Shown here: piece after piece, positions 22,301 through 34,381 of the stretch
How positions within the stretch are numbered: the first letter of the stretch is position 1
How the letters are laid out: each line of letters begins with the position of its first letter
Origin: Litoditis marina
Lineage: Eukaryota > Nematoda > Chromadorea > Rhabditida > Rhabditidae
Assembly (NCBI GenBank): GCA_964036275.1
Contig: OZ038435.1
Location: 29,183,521-29,247,520, forward strand
DNA length: 64,000 nucleotides
Direction: 5' to 3'
The notes under the pieces: generated by a model
Databases searched by the model: none
The model's input: the letters and a program-made list of their open reading frames with translations, nothing else
Told to the model about the DNA's origin: nothing
Program-made: the position numbers and the translations under genes

Positions 22301-25300
22301 TCTCCCAGGTTCTAATTTACCAACGTACAACTTGACATAGAACGAATGTTAGAAAACGGCAATTTCAGTGAGTAATGATTTCAATCGCCACGACCAGAGC
22401 GGAAACATTTGCACGGTCCTACCTTCCATTGTTGGAGCGTGCCGCCGCCGCGACGCGCGCGCACCACAAAGGAGAGAGGGAGCCGGAATCACACGGTCTG
22501 AAACGGAAACTTTTTATTGCAATCGAGAATTTCGGCCAAGTTTAATGTGTCAATTGTTACTTTTTTCAATCTGAGAACCTTCCATGATTTCAAAAATTCT
22601 GGAACGTCCCGCCACCCTGCCCCATCCAGCGTTTATTGTTTTTACCCATTATTTTGTTTAAAAAAACCTATCGGAGTGATGTTAGAGGATAGTAAGATTC
22701 TGTGTTTTAAGAGATGCAGCTTGTGGTCTGCTAGCCGGGACAATCCTACATACGGCCCATATCCATATGACCCACCCGACTCCGCCCACATTGGATGGAG
22801 ATGGACTGGAGGACGAAAGGGCAAATAATCGATTTCCGGAAGGAAAGCAACCGAGACTGAACGAGGGACCAATCGGTTGCGGAACCGGCGGAGAACCAGC
22901 GGAAACAGACGAGGCTCAAATAAACCGAGTTAGAAAAGGCGACTTCTAATACGAAAATTATTAACATCTTGCTATTCTCACATTTCTAGATTAAATTGGT
23001 CATAGTGAAAGTTTTTTCATCGGCCGAGAGTGGAAATTTCTAGTTACGAACCTCCGGAAACACTAAAACTAAAAATAAGTATTCAATATACTGGAAGTAA
23101 ATTGAATAGTCATGTATGGTTAGCATTCTAATGAGGCCATTGTGCACTTTGTCATTGCACATTTCTGAGTAATTCTGTGTTTAACACACACTAACACTAC
23201 TGTCAGCACGTTTCCGACATCTGAACGCTATTCGGTAACTTACAAAGCTTTGTATATACTTCTTTACCCTTATGACAAAAAATAATAAGAGCCTATATGA
23301 GTCGATATTTACCTGCAAATTACAGAATACAGAATGGTTTTACGAACGGAAAAATGCAACAATTTGTGTTTCGAACCTCTTGAGCTGACGAATGGTACAA
23401 GGAAGGCTGGATCGGGACAGAGAGCGGATAGAAGAGGAACGCCCCACGCATCGGAGAACCGATCGATAATTGAGGAGACGAACCAGAAGGGAACCGGGAA
23501 CCAAGTCTGAATAATAGTTGTTTCAACTAAGCTCATGCGTGAAAAGCTCGTCTCGAAATTATAGACATTTGCTGTATACAAGCCAAGTTTAGTAATAGTT
23601 ATTCTGTAGAAGCTGTCTTTCACGCTGTGCTGATGTCGGAATATGCAATGTGCTGACGTGCTCGTATCTTATTTTTAAAAATTATCTGGAAAAATAAAAT
23701 TTAGTTAAAAACTCTTGAACTCACAATTTCAAACTCGATTTACCACCCTATACTGCTTTGACCTACCTCATTTTCTCCTCGTTCACGAGACGTGATGTTC
23801 AACTCTTCGTCCGCTTCGAACTGTTTTGCGAACGAGTCGAAAAGAATTTCAAACGGTCGCTTCGCGTGCATTCGTGCATTTTCCGCACCGATTCGCATGC
23901 AAATGTCGTGTAGCAGACAGACTGCCTGAAAAAAGTAAATCACATTACAAATATGCAACCGAAAACTACACAATTTACAACGTTCAAGTCATATTGCATT
24001 CTAAATTATGTTGGTAAGACTAAACTTTCTTCAATCTCCGCGACTCCCGAAGTTGTTTGTTCACAGCACAAAACCAGACATACAGTATGTTTGAGCAATG
24101 ACTACTCGAAAAGATGTATACGTGTGATTCCTCTTGTTAACTTTGTATGTAAGCCTGTACTTTGAACTTTGAGGTACAAACAATTCACTGATTTTACTGT
24201 GAAAAGAGCGATACATTGGTGACACCCACCCGTGACAGTACTATAATGCGATTTCTGTCGGTGGAGAATGGAGCTGTGGCCAGAAGGCATTGGGCGACCA
24301 CCCGGACAAGTATCTTGTCCACGATGTAGTCCTAGAACACGAAATTAGTACGCCTAATTTCTACAACTCAGAACCTATCCCGCAACAACATGAAAAGATA
24401 ACGTGCAATGCAGGATGTATGTAGGAAAGGCACGCTAGAAGCTAGAAGGATATATTTTGCACCATTCTGCTGTGTTTGTACTTTGATCCCGTTGCAATCC
24501 AGTTGTACTTTCGGAAGTGTGGTGTGGTCTTTCGCTTCGTACTTCGAACGATGCACTTGGTGCTTACTTTTTACTTGTTTGATGGTTTGATGTTTTGATG
24601 TTCTGATTTGATGAATTGATCATTTATTTGATGTAGTTTGTAGTGTGAGTTTGTCGTCGTTTGAATAAAAAATGTATTTCCGATTACCTCAAGGTAGTTC
24701 ATGAGCTGGTGATCGGTCATGGCCCGGACAGATAGACCGACGATCCGGAAGACGGCCACAAGCCCCGCCTCCAGCTGTGACGTCATCCGGCGGAAACACT
24801 GCTCCACGAAGTCCACACAGAACGGCAGATATTGGACCTGCAAAATGTTTGGGGGATAATACAGAGAGAAAGATGGGGAAAACCGTTCGACATTGTTAAT
24901 GAAATTAATTCACTAAACCCTGATAAACAAGTTTTGTTCGTAAACTGAGAGATTAAACCAAATTCATTCGAACAAGCTGAAACTAACCTGTACATCCTCA
25001 GGATATGTCCTGGAAACAGGGGCTTAAAACTAGACATATATTGTGTCCTGGGCAAAGTTGCGATGAACTTGAGCATGTAGATCAAATACAACTCAGATAC
25101 AGTTAGTCTGAATGAGAAAACATTTGACTTACCGTGACGAAAGTGACACTATATGAGGCGGCAATCTCAGTTAGAGCAGCCTCCACACGCGCTCCCCATT
25201 CATCTCCCTCCAGGGGAATGTTGAACACACTCTGGAAACGATTACCTTGAATTCTAGAGTTTCGAATAGACCAAAAGAGGTCACACAAATCTAGAGAATC

Positions 25301-28300
25301 TGCCCTTTTCTCATACTTATGACGTCACATTGTCCGGCCCGGCGACTCTTGCATTGGTCTCTAAGAAAAAAACTGACACACAAACAAACAAAAATCGAAC
25401 ATGATCCAAAACATCGATTATGATTCTGTGAGAAGTACTGATTAACTCTCCTTGAGTTTATAATACCCCACCAGTTCAAACTTATCTCACCCTGGGTTCC
25501 TGATTGTTGCCCATGAGAACCATTCCATCATAACAGGTACCAAGGATTCGGAGTAGGTTGGAAGACACGAACTTCGCACAGACGACTGGCCCATATCGCT
25601 TGCATAGCCTGAAACAGATGCATAACGAGCTACAGTATTCGGGTTGAATGAAACTGGTCGACAGTTAGATTTTATGTTCCAATATGTTGTGTTTGTAGTT
25701 GACTCCGGCGCGAATTAGGCATATTTTGATCATGTTAGTGAAAAGAAACACCAAACTACAGCTTTAATTTTTTAAATAGAAAGGAGCGAGACGGGAACAA
25801 TAGTTGAGTGCATTTTCGGGTCTTGGTGAGACATTTGACCACACCACATGACACTGTCCTTGGCAACAATACTTCTGTCAAGTTGTTTTGTGCTCTTAGT
25901 GGTGAGGATGGTAGGCTGCCATAGGCGAAGCATACCCTAACATCACAACAGAACTTAAACTTTTTCCGTTCTGACTCCGACTGAACCGCTCTTTTGGGTC
26001 ATTATTTGGAAACCCTGAAATCATACCACATGATGCTGTCCTTGGCCACGATACTTCTGTCGAGTTGTTTGGCGCCGGCTGCCTCGACTATGGCTGGAAG
26101 GAAGGTGTCCAGGAACACGGGGGCACCGTACACAATTGACACCGGCAGAAGAAAACGACGGTCCAGCAACTGGAATGGAAACAATTAAGTTGTACTTTTC
26201 TGCTACCAGTAAGCTTTACTTTCAGTTTTGGTTAAAAAATTATGTTCGAAATCAGACTGGTTGAAAGCTTTCTCTGAAAAAATATTCACGCACTGAACTT
26301 GGTATTTTCATACACATTGCCAGTTCAACGTCCTTGGTACTTCAGTGTTGGAGGAAGTTTTGTACCTTTATAGACGATTCGCATGACAGGAGGGCAGTCA
26401 ATGGTTCGATCAGTTGTCGAAGTGACTCGTCGCTCAGCGATCGACATAGCACGGATATCAGACGATGTACCTGTCAGTGAGAAGATACAATTTCCATTTC
26501 ATCAACAAATACAGCGAACCACCAAGTCTCTTACTCATTGCGGGCGAGTTAATTTCTTGGCAGCTTCTTAGAGATTGTGTAGATCGAGGACACGCAGACG
26601 CATTATCTAGAGCTTCGCTGTTCACAAAATTGATTGTGCTGTCCAAAACGGAATATACGCAGTGCACATCTCGAGCATCCGATTTTATCTGTGATTTTGA
26701 ATGACTTCTACTCAATACCTCAGGTTCGATAAAAGAACTCACCGCGGTTATGGCGGCCGCAGAATCCTTGAGAAGACGTTCGAACAGCGGCACGACGACG
26801 AACTCCAGCCCGGAAGCCGTCTGAACAAACTGACGGAGACTGTCCAGCTCACGAACCAGAACCGACTGCTCTCTCTTTTCTGGAACAACATTTGGGTTTT
26901 ATCCGGCTGTAACTGTTCTGTCACAGTCCTTTTGTTCATTTCGGCTGTGTTTGTAGTTTGATCCCGGCGGGTTGAGCTTCTTGGTGTGTTCATTGGGTTT
27001 GATTCCCGCTGTGCTCACCGCTCAGATAAAAAGGTACATCACTGGGGCAGTTATATATGATATCAAATAAACGTACCAATATTCTTGACGACAACTGTTT
27101 TCCTGAGAAGATGGAAGGAGTAGAACTGGGCCAGCTGGTCATGCCAGCAAACCATCTAGAATTTTATGTTAAAGATTTTGACGGAATAAGCTTTTTGATA
27201 GAAAAAAAGTTTTGAAAGTTCGATCTTTCGTAGCAAAACATCAATGATGTTTCAAAAAATGACTGTCATGTTGTTTCTGAAGCTAGTTGGGACAACTACA
27301 AAAAAAGAAAATTTGTTCTAATGTCATTCAATCACAGATTATCGGCTATTCACCAGATATCAACAGAGTGGTGGAATCCGAACCTACTAATACATTTTCA
27401 GGATTAAAAATGTATTTTCGCCCAATTTTAGATACATAATCTATGCGATATCAAATAACCAATCAATTCCAAAATCTTACATTGAATGGAACACAGAGAG
27501 ATACGATCAGATGTAGAGGGAACAGAGAAGGAGAGGGAAGTTGGCATTGTTCCAGCAGATGAGATCGACAGAGAGATTCATAGGCACTGAAGTTTTTTGG
27601 ACATGTTTTGAGGATAGTTCTCAATTTTGCGATACTACTGAGAAATTTGTCTGGACCCTCTTATCGAATAATAAGGTGCCACTAGGTACTATGTAAGTAT
27701 GCTCTAGTCTACGAACAAATACGCACTTCTCATGTTTATTACCACGCAAACGAGCTTTTTCTCAAACAAATAATTCTATCCATTCTGTATCGAAACTCAT
27801 TTTGTCACGTATTCACTCACGTAGAAAGGCAGTAGGCGTGTTGTCTCAGTATTCGTTTCACGTGATTTGCCTGAAACTGAGCACAGGCCTTGGGGGCTAG
27901 TCCGACTACCGCGAGAAGCTCGATAACACTACGCATCTGGTCCAGCTCAGCCGCATGCTCTTTGTCCTAAAAGAAATTTGATCGTATGGTATTGGAGTTT
28001 GATCTTATGAACTTTGGTCATGCCTCTTGCAATGTTATCACAGTCTTTCACGTGAGTAGTTTACATGAATATGTATGAGTCTAGGTGCGATATACTGCTG
28101 CGCATTTTTCACTCTGAAATGTGACCTTTATCTTGTGTAGTAAAGATTTTAAAACATCACTAATACTGTCAATAATACCTTTTTTCTTCGGAGTGTTTTG
28201 TAGATGCTCAGGAGATTATCTTCTTCTGAACTGTCCGATGCAGAACCCAAATCATCTGAAATGAAAGAAGCTTCGATGATATAGTCTACTTCATACTTCG

Positions 28301-31300
28301 ACTCCTACAGTACGAACTTTTCGTTTTAACAACTAGTATGTAACGTCACTAACTACAACATGCATTCGAAACTATGTCGGAAGTTCGTTTTTATTCGCAA
28401 GCAATCCTTGAAAACTTCGATGGCAAACTGTAAATTTCACGTCTAAACAATCACTAGACTAATGTGCCTTCACAGTCCGAAATCATCTGATCTCAACAAA
28501 AAAAGGATAGCTCATCAATTCTCAGTTATAGGTAGTAGGTCCAACTACAACTAGCGATCAATATATTACCATCGAACACTTCCATAGCTTCGTGTTCCAG
28601 TAGATTCTCCTCGTACAGATGATCATCGTTAGTTGTCAGTCTTGCCCTCCGGGGATGTGGTCTATCGAACAATTGGACGACGCCCCAGCGACGGAGACGG
28701 CGAGATGGCGGCTCCACTAGCGACAGATGCACGTTCAGCGAGTGGATCGCGTCCTCGCCGCGCAGCTGCAAAGAAAGGTTATTGACTTCTACAGTTTTCA
28801 GCTTTAGAAAATGTGTTCGAGTTTGAGAAAACGAATTAGAAGTTTTCCAGTTTGAAAGAAGTCGAGTTTTAGAATTGCAGAAAATTTGAGTGCATCTTGG
28901 GGTCGAAACTTAATTGAGGTGAATGTGTGGTACACATCCTGACTTCAGTGTTAAAGTGTACTTTTACTGATTTTCGTTCACATGGTGCGCAAACGTGCTC
29001 GTCATACTTGTGAGAACCGTCCTATGCCTACATTATCGAATGTTTCCTGTGTTTTCTTTGAAAAACTTACCAAATATCCGAAAGTGAGGTCAATCCACTT
29101 GTGCAGTTGTTCGGAAACGCGATCGCTCTCGAGCATCGCGCGATGCCAATCAATAAACTCTTTTTCATTTGAAACGAAATGAGGAAGCTCCAGTGAAGGC
29201 ATGTCCTCATGTGTAGAAACTGAAAAATAGTAAGAGTTCGGAAGAGCTCGTGCAACTCCAAAGGTTTTTACAATCCATAACGTTATCATGAAGACTCATA
29301 AAAACTTTCTATCAGTTTTTTCTTGGAGCAAAAATATACTACTAAACTTTCCAACAGCCAGGTGCGGAATTTGAGTTGTTTGCTGTTTGTTTCTGTGGGT
29401 TGCAGGAACCACTATTTGTGGGCGCTTTCTGAGACGCGAGTGTATACGGTAACTGCCGTTGCCGCCATGTTTGTAGTTTCATCACCTTCCATTTCAGTCA
29501 AAATTCGGCGAGTGGTCGTCCGTTCGCATCAAACTACAATTCGCGTAATTTCATCTTAAATCGCATATATCTGTCTTACTACCGAAGTTATATGAAAAGC
29601 TATAATAAAAATATAAGTTTACCTAGAATTTCAGGTGAGTCGTAGAACTCTGGAATACACTCATCGGGCGTCCACTGATACATTCGGGCCATACTTACGG
29701 GGTATTCTAGGGGAACCCACTGAAAAGATTTATAGGTATGACAGGAATATTCAGAACATGACATTCGGCAATATTCAGTTCCGTTCAGACTTGATTTGAA
29801 ATTTGATTTGAAAATACTACGATAATATTCAGGAAACGGTACTCACGGTCGACCTGTTGGCTTTGAAACACCAGTTCAAAAAAGTTCAGTGAAACACGGG
29901 GCGTGAAATTGTGAACGAACGGGGTTGATAAGGCAACGTTTTATTTAAAAGTAAGCACAAACCTTACTGCGCACATGTGTGCACAACTTTTCTCTGCTCT
30001 CCACCCTGGCTCTATAAACCATGTATCCAATATCCGATAGCAGTTCCGGAATATGATGGGAGGGAGTTCGAGAGAACATTTCTCTGAACAAACAAACACA
30101 TCATTATACTGACCAATAGAATAGTAATCGAATGACAGATAGATTCGCGAGCGAGCTTCATAGTGCACGTCAAGAAAAACATCATGTTGATATACGACCT
30201 GATTACGTATGCTAGAAGATCCCGGCACCTTCATCCCGTCCTGCGTCTCTCACTCTGCATCACTACTTTCTGTCTCTTACATCTCGGCGGGATGTAAGAG
30301 CAGAGAAATAGCGTATGTTTGTGGAGACGCAGGATGGGATGAAGGTGGCGGGATCTTCTAGCACGCGGACTCTGGGAACATCATTCTTGCCGCTTCTTTT
30401 AATGTAGGTCAATGAGACGCAGACTATATGATACTGTATGAATGGCACAAATGTCTCTGACGACGACTATACCTGAGTTGATCATCCCCCTTGTTCAAGC
30501 GAAACTTCGTTCTGTTCAGTGGACGCCAGCCATTGTCTTTGGAGGAAAAATCACAGACCCAGGGAAATATAGGATGATTATGGACTAGAAAGTAGTAATG
30601 AAATGAGGTCGATATGAAACTTTATGGTCGAAGATCACTCCATACAACCTATATGAGATGTGCATAACTGTGAGAGAACGTGTCAAAATTTAGGCTCTTT
30701 GAGGGGACATGTGACTATTTGCATAATGCTATAACCTACTCACAATGAGCTCCAATGAGCTTACTCCAGATAGATCATGATATAATGCTGATGACAAATT
30801 CTCTCTTTCATCATTGTTTATTGAAAATGCTCTCAAACTAAGTTCGCTGATTTTGGGAAATGGACATTAAAGTTTTGAGGGGAGTACTTTCACAATGAAT
30901 ATGCTTTGTACAATACTGATAGTCAACATCAAACCGATCTGATCAAGAGCCAACCTTCACCGCGTTTTCTTCCCGCCTTTTCATTCAGTTTCAGCAAGTA
31001 TTCGTAGTTTGAAATTTCTCGTCGAACCCATTGACCCGTATAATATTCCAGCGGGAACTCCGAGATACTAGAACAACAAATAAAGAGAACATACTCCAAG
31101 GACAGAAATTAAAAGTCAGTTAAAGCTTCTAAAGGGGCTTATTGTAAAAAGTGAGCTCGAAAGATGGGAAACATGAGTTCGTGAGGTCGTACAAAAATTA
31201 CGTTCATCTAACCCTACGCATTCAGATTTTGTTAGTATTTATACATTTTCCACACACTACTTAACTGATCAGTATATAGTTATAGTATAAAAAACGAGTG

Positions 31301-34300
31301 TAAAGAAAGTAAAGATTAGTTTTGGATAAATATGTACAAGAAATATAAAAGAAGTCCAATAAAAATATTTTGAGGAAAACTCTAATCTCGCTCGGTTTAG
31401 AATTTCAAAAAAAGGATACCGAGTTTTTGGTTGTCGGAAGAAAACTTCTGACTGCGACTCACAATAATCTAGCTTATACTCCGTTGTTTTCAAGAGAAGC
31501 GAGATTAGCATTTTCCTCAAAATATTTTTATTGGACTTCTTTTATATTTCTTGTACATATTTATCCAAAACTAATCTTTACTTTCTTTACACTCGTTTTT
31601 TATACTAATTGAACTCTTTTTCTATGAACGGTCATTTTTGATAAAAAAATGATATTTTTGAACAATAAGCTAACAAGGAATGTTATGTTTTTCTATTGGA
31701 GTTTTAAACCGTGCCGTAGTGCAGAACGTTTGGTGTAGTTGTAACCTCGTTCAAGTGATAGCAAATTTTCCACTCTAGACTCCAGGCAGGAATCGAACCT
31801 TCGTTCGCCGTGCGTGAATAAAGCGTTTATCCAATCCGCCAATCAGACATGTGAATAGGAGTGAAAACCAAGCTGTACCCGCCTGTCATGAGTTCTTCAT
31901 TGGAATACGTCTTCCTACTACACGTTAAACTCTTCTTTCATTTTTATTTTCACGAAACCGGTCTATCCATGATTTTTTGCGAGACCATTTTCGGCTCTCT
32001 CACACGTAATATTCAAATTTCAGACATACCTGGAAAATACGTATACCTCAACTTTTTTAGAGCTTTTCAATAATGTAAGTATTTTTTGAATAAGTTAATT
32101 TTGTGCGAAACTATGCCGAGATTTGAGGAGGCGGACACTTTTGTCGCCGCCGCCGCCGCCGCCCCGCACGGAAGCCATTTTTGCGAGACGTTGGGCCCTC
32201 TAACTCCTCTCAATAAATTCTACTTGGAACGTGAACTTAGTATCTTGTAGACGTGTTGCCCTTCAGTGATTCATGCAAAAATCTAAGAAAATGGTCGACG
32301 TACTTTGAAGAAAATTGTAATAATCTGTTTTGTAATGTCTGCAGACCTTTGAACAAAAACTAATCTGCGCAGCGCTCCGCGCTGCGCACGATTTCACTGA
32401 CTATTCAAGTCTACGAATTTCCCACTACCGGCGGTTTTCATAACATATTTTTGACCTACCATTTCGCACAATCATTTTGCCTTTTCTTTTGTTTTCACAC
32501 TTTTCAACCCATTGGTGATTCCAATGAACATTACAAACTATTGATTACGAACTATGCTCACGGTTATTCTTCGAGAAAATGAGAATGGGCGGTACCTTTC
32601 TAATGACGTCATGACAGCGTGAACAGGGTCAAAGATCAACCACAGAGAGCTGTCACAGACAATTGAGTGGAGATTCAGACGACAAGAGAGGGAAAGAGAA
32701 TACAGCTGGGAGAATAGTTCGCCGATGGAGGCAGATATGAAGTTGAGAGCCTGAGAAAGATGTAATTATAAAAAAAATTCCAAAAAGTTGGAAATTAAGA
32801 AAAATTAGACTTGGAACGCATACTCCCCGAAATAAAAACAAAGTACTTCCAGTGAAATACTAGGCAAAAACTAGGTATACCCGTATGACGATGTAACAAA
32901 ACGCCGAATTAAAAACATTTACACAGGGAAAGTGAAGTTTACAGTATGTTAGGCTCACCTAGTGAGCGCTTATAGTGGCGGTTGTGCAACCAGACGCATT
33001 TTTGTACTTTCAGTTCATTCAAACGAAATTATGCTTTGAGGGTGGCTCTAATAAAAAACTGCTATGGCGGAAACAGTTCATATTGCACTGTTCTACTGTG
33101 TTTATAGTTTAACTTCAATGTGTTCGAGACGTATTTCAAAATGCTATGATATTTCGTGAATCAAAGTACAACTCAAACTTGAACACCTATTATGGTGTAT
33201 CGCTTCGAATCGTTCAAAAGGCTACTTATGCAATGTGAATTTGTCTGCCGAAAAGTTGTGGTCTTCATTTTCTGTTTTCTCACCTGTGAATCATAGTCAA
33301 TGTGGCTATGATGGAATCGAAGAACTGTTTCGAATGGTATCCAGTCAGGATCCAATTCAGGACATACGGTAACTATGACGTCATCCCACACGAGCAAGGC
33401 GTAGTACGGTATAATATGGGGACGGATACGAATAGGATGGAAACTGTGCTGAGTCGGAGTTGTCTGCAAAGAAAACTTTTTTGACTTTCATCTTCGAATT
33501 TACTGCATACCGTGATTCAGACTTGCATATAGCTAACGTGATATAGGGCTCGTTCTTTCTTTGACAATTCACTATACGGTGTATGTTCCCTATCTCGCTG
33601 TGTTTGTAGTTTGATCCCGTTTGTTTTCAGGCGAAATTCGGAAACTATGACGTGTATCGAGATCAAACTACAACAATAATGTGGTGACATCCAATAGAGC
33701 GTGTTTTTACCGTGACTATTTTTCACGCAAGTTCACGTGTGCTGACGTGATAGTTATATCTAGTGACTATTATTGTACATACCGTGTTCATGACAGCAAA
33801 TGAGATCTTCAAGCGCTCAGCATAGGTGGTCCAGCGAGATATCCAACTATCTTCTGTGTTTTTCTTATCAGGTTCACAATTATCGGGGGAGTAGTGCAAC
33901 AGTTCTATACTTTGGCTAAAGCAAATCAAAATTATTAATAATAATGTATCCCAAATTCAATCATCGACAACTTTAGCAATCGTTTGGCTATTCACCAATC
34001 ACCATCATGGTTGTTTTACTGCACTGAAGGCAATCGGTAGGAATCTACTTGAATGTGATTTTGATTCAATATTATTAGACCCTTATCAGACTTCTGTAGA
34101 CATGATCTGATTCCTCCTAGGAACACAGGAAAATGTATGTCTACAGTACACAAAGGAGATTGCAACGGGACACACTTCTAGTATGAAAAAATTTCCAACC
34201 TGTCTTCTGAACAGTGAAAGAGATTCGGTAGTTGGTTTTCCTTTGTTTTTCGATATATCTTCAGTAGAATGTCACTTGTATTGAGTCTTTTCGACACCGT

Positions 34301-34381
34301 TTCTTCGTGATGTGCGTGTATGGCCCACGGCGCTATTTCCCGGGCTAGTGCTAACAAACTATCCTCATTCCAGAAATCCAT
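19343..34381 (-). CDS. sorf-2: WDR81 / SORF-2 homologue (BEACH-WD40), 1,340 aa, 32 exons
   Basis: All 32 exons join in phase: 34381-34200, 33915-33783, 33463-33284, 32750-32596, 31067-30955, 30584-30473, 30083-29963, 29719-29623, 29219-29071, 28765-28570, 28255-28179, 27966-27821, 27586-27481, 27155-27077, 26879-26743, 26470-26366, 26169-26027, 25608-25491, 25231-25133, 24837-24688, 24331-24230, 23925-23767, 23506-23313, 22497-22423, 22203-22078, 21767-21638, 21273-21149, 20902-20811, 20562-20456, 20041-19985, 19812-19700, 19487-19343. Diagnostic segments are [12 protein letters not shown], the BEACH motif [12 protein letters not shown] (near residue 350), WIDLTFGY and [14 protein letters not shown], a helical middle, then WD40 repeats from about 1045 to the end ([21 protein letters not shown]). 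WDR81 with WDR91 (SORF-1) lowers PI3P on endosomes during early-to-late conversion. The protein is shorter than the roughly 1,940-aa human form, mainly lacking the acidic linker. The ATG lies eight bases after a TTATTCAG, a likely trans-splice site. Confidence 0.92.
20085..20280 (-). mobile_element. tRNA-derived SINE, copy 1
   Basis: On the minus strand an A box TAGCTCAGTGG (20165-20175) and a B box GGTTCGATTCC (20123-20133) match RNA polymerase III promoter consensus. The upstream and downstream flanks also match the copy at 56864-57060, so the repeat is longer than the tRNA-like core. It sits in an intron of the WDR81 homologue. Confidence 0.82.
25692..25761. mobile_element. TTGTAGTTTGATC-family MITE, WDR81 intron copy
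   Basis: TTTGTAGTT on the left and CCAAACTACA on the right, with a diverged interior. Confidence 0.55.
25845..25936 (-). other. Candidate mutually exclusive exon (partial exon duplicate)
   Basis: This intronic segment repeats the 3' part of the neighbouring exon 26169-26027. Over about 41 bp it differs at five sites; four are silent and one changes Ile to Val ([15 protein letters not shown] versus ...DSIMW). A TTAG acceptor precedes it and a weak GTGTGG donor follows. The 92-bp stretch has no stop, enters in phase 0 and leaves two bases, exactly like the 143-bp exon, so it could replace but not follow that exon. It would encode about 30 residues starting [13 protein letters not shown]. The upstream half is unrelated to the normal exon. 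Confidence 0.4.
29471..29539. mobile_element. TTGTAGTTTGATC-family MITE, second WDR81 intron copy
   Basis: Ends TTGTAGTTTCATC and GCATCAAACTACAA. The interior AAAATTCGGCGAG resembles GAAATTCGGAAAC of the 33604 copy. Confidence 0.7.
30210..30363. mobile_element. Foldback MITE, 154 bp, arms about 40 bp
   Basis: TGCTAGAAGATCCCGGCACC at the left end is mirrored at the right end. Across about 39 bp of arm there are two mismatches, and the arms end in CCTGCGTCTC/GAGACGCAGG. A related, more decayed copy lies at 57553-57686. It is in an intron of the WDR81 homologue. Confidence 0.85.
31283..31607. mobile_element. Foldback MITE, 325 bp, arms about 110 bp
   Basis: Left arm 31283-31392 (TAGTATAAAAAACGAGTG onward) is almost exactly complementary to the right arm ending at 31607. 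There is a two-base mismatch near the inner end and a loop of about 100 bp. Ends start with TA, compatible with a Tc1/mariner-mobilised MITE, but I cannot prove a TA duplication. Confidence 0.88.
31783..31853 (-). pseudogene. tRNA-like pseudogene or SINE fragment
   Basis: The minus strand has a perfect B box GGTTCGATTCC and an A-box-like TTGGCGGATTGG at suitable spacing. The acceptor arms do not pair and the T stem has a mismatch, so a working tRNA is unlikely. It is different in sequence from the SINE at 20085. Confidence 0.5.
32366..32388. repeat. Small GC hairpin
   Basis: TGCGCAGCG and CGCTGCGCA are perfect 9-bp arms around a CTCCG loop, in a WDR81 intron. A GCC trinucleotide run (about 32143-32162) lies 200 bp to the left. 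Confidence 0.7.
33604..33673. mobile_element. TTGTAGTTTGATC-family MITE, best-preserved copy
   Basis: A 70-bp unit with perfect 13-bp terminal inverted repeats, TTGTAGTTTGATC and GATCAAACTACAA, and a short GC-balanced interior. Related copies or half-copies occur near 10838, 19610, 24470, 25692, 26949, 29471, 33095, 55497, 55640 and 61979, in introns of different genes and on both strands. Confidence 0.85.

Noticed and set aside
22745..22960. Extra exon of the WDR81 homologue or a plus-strand gene
   Set aside because: The exons at 23506-23313 and 22497-22423 already join in phase; frames here have no family match and no good splice sites.
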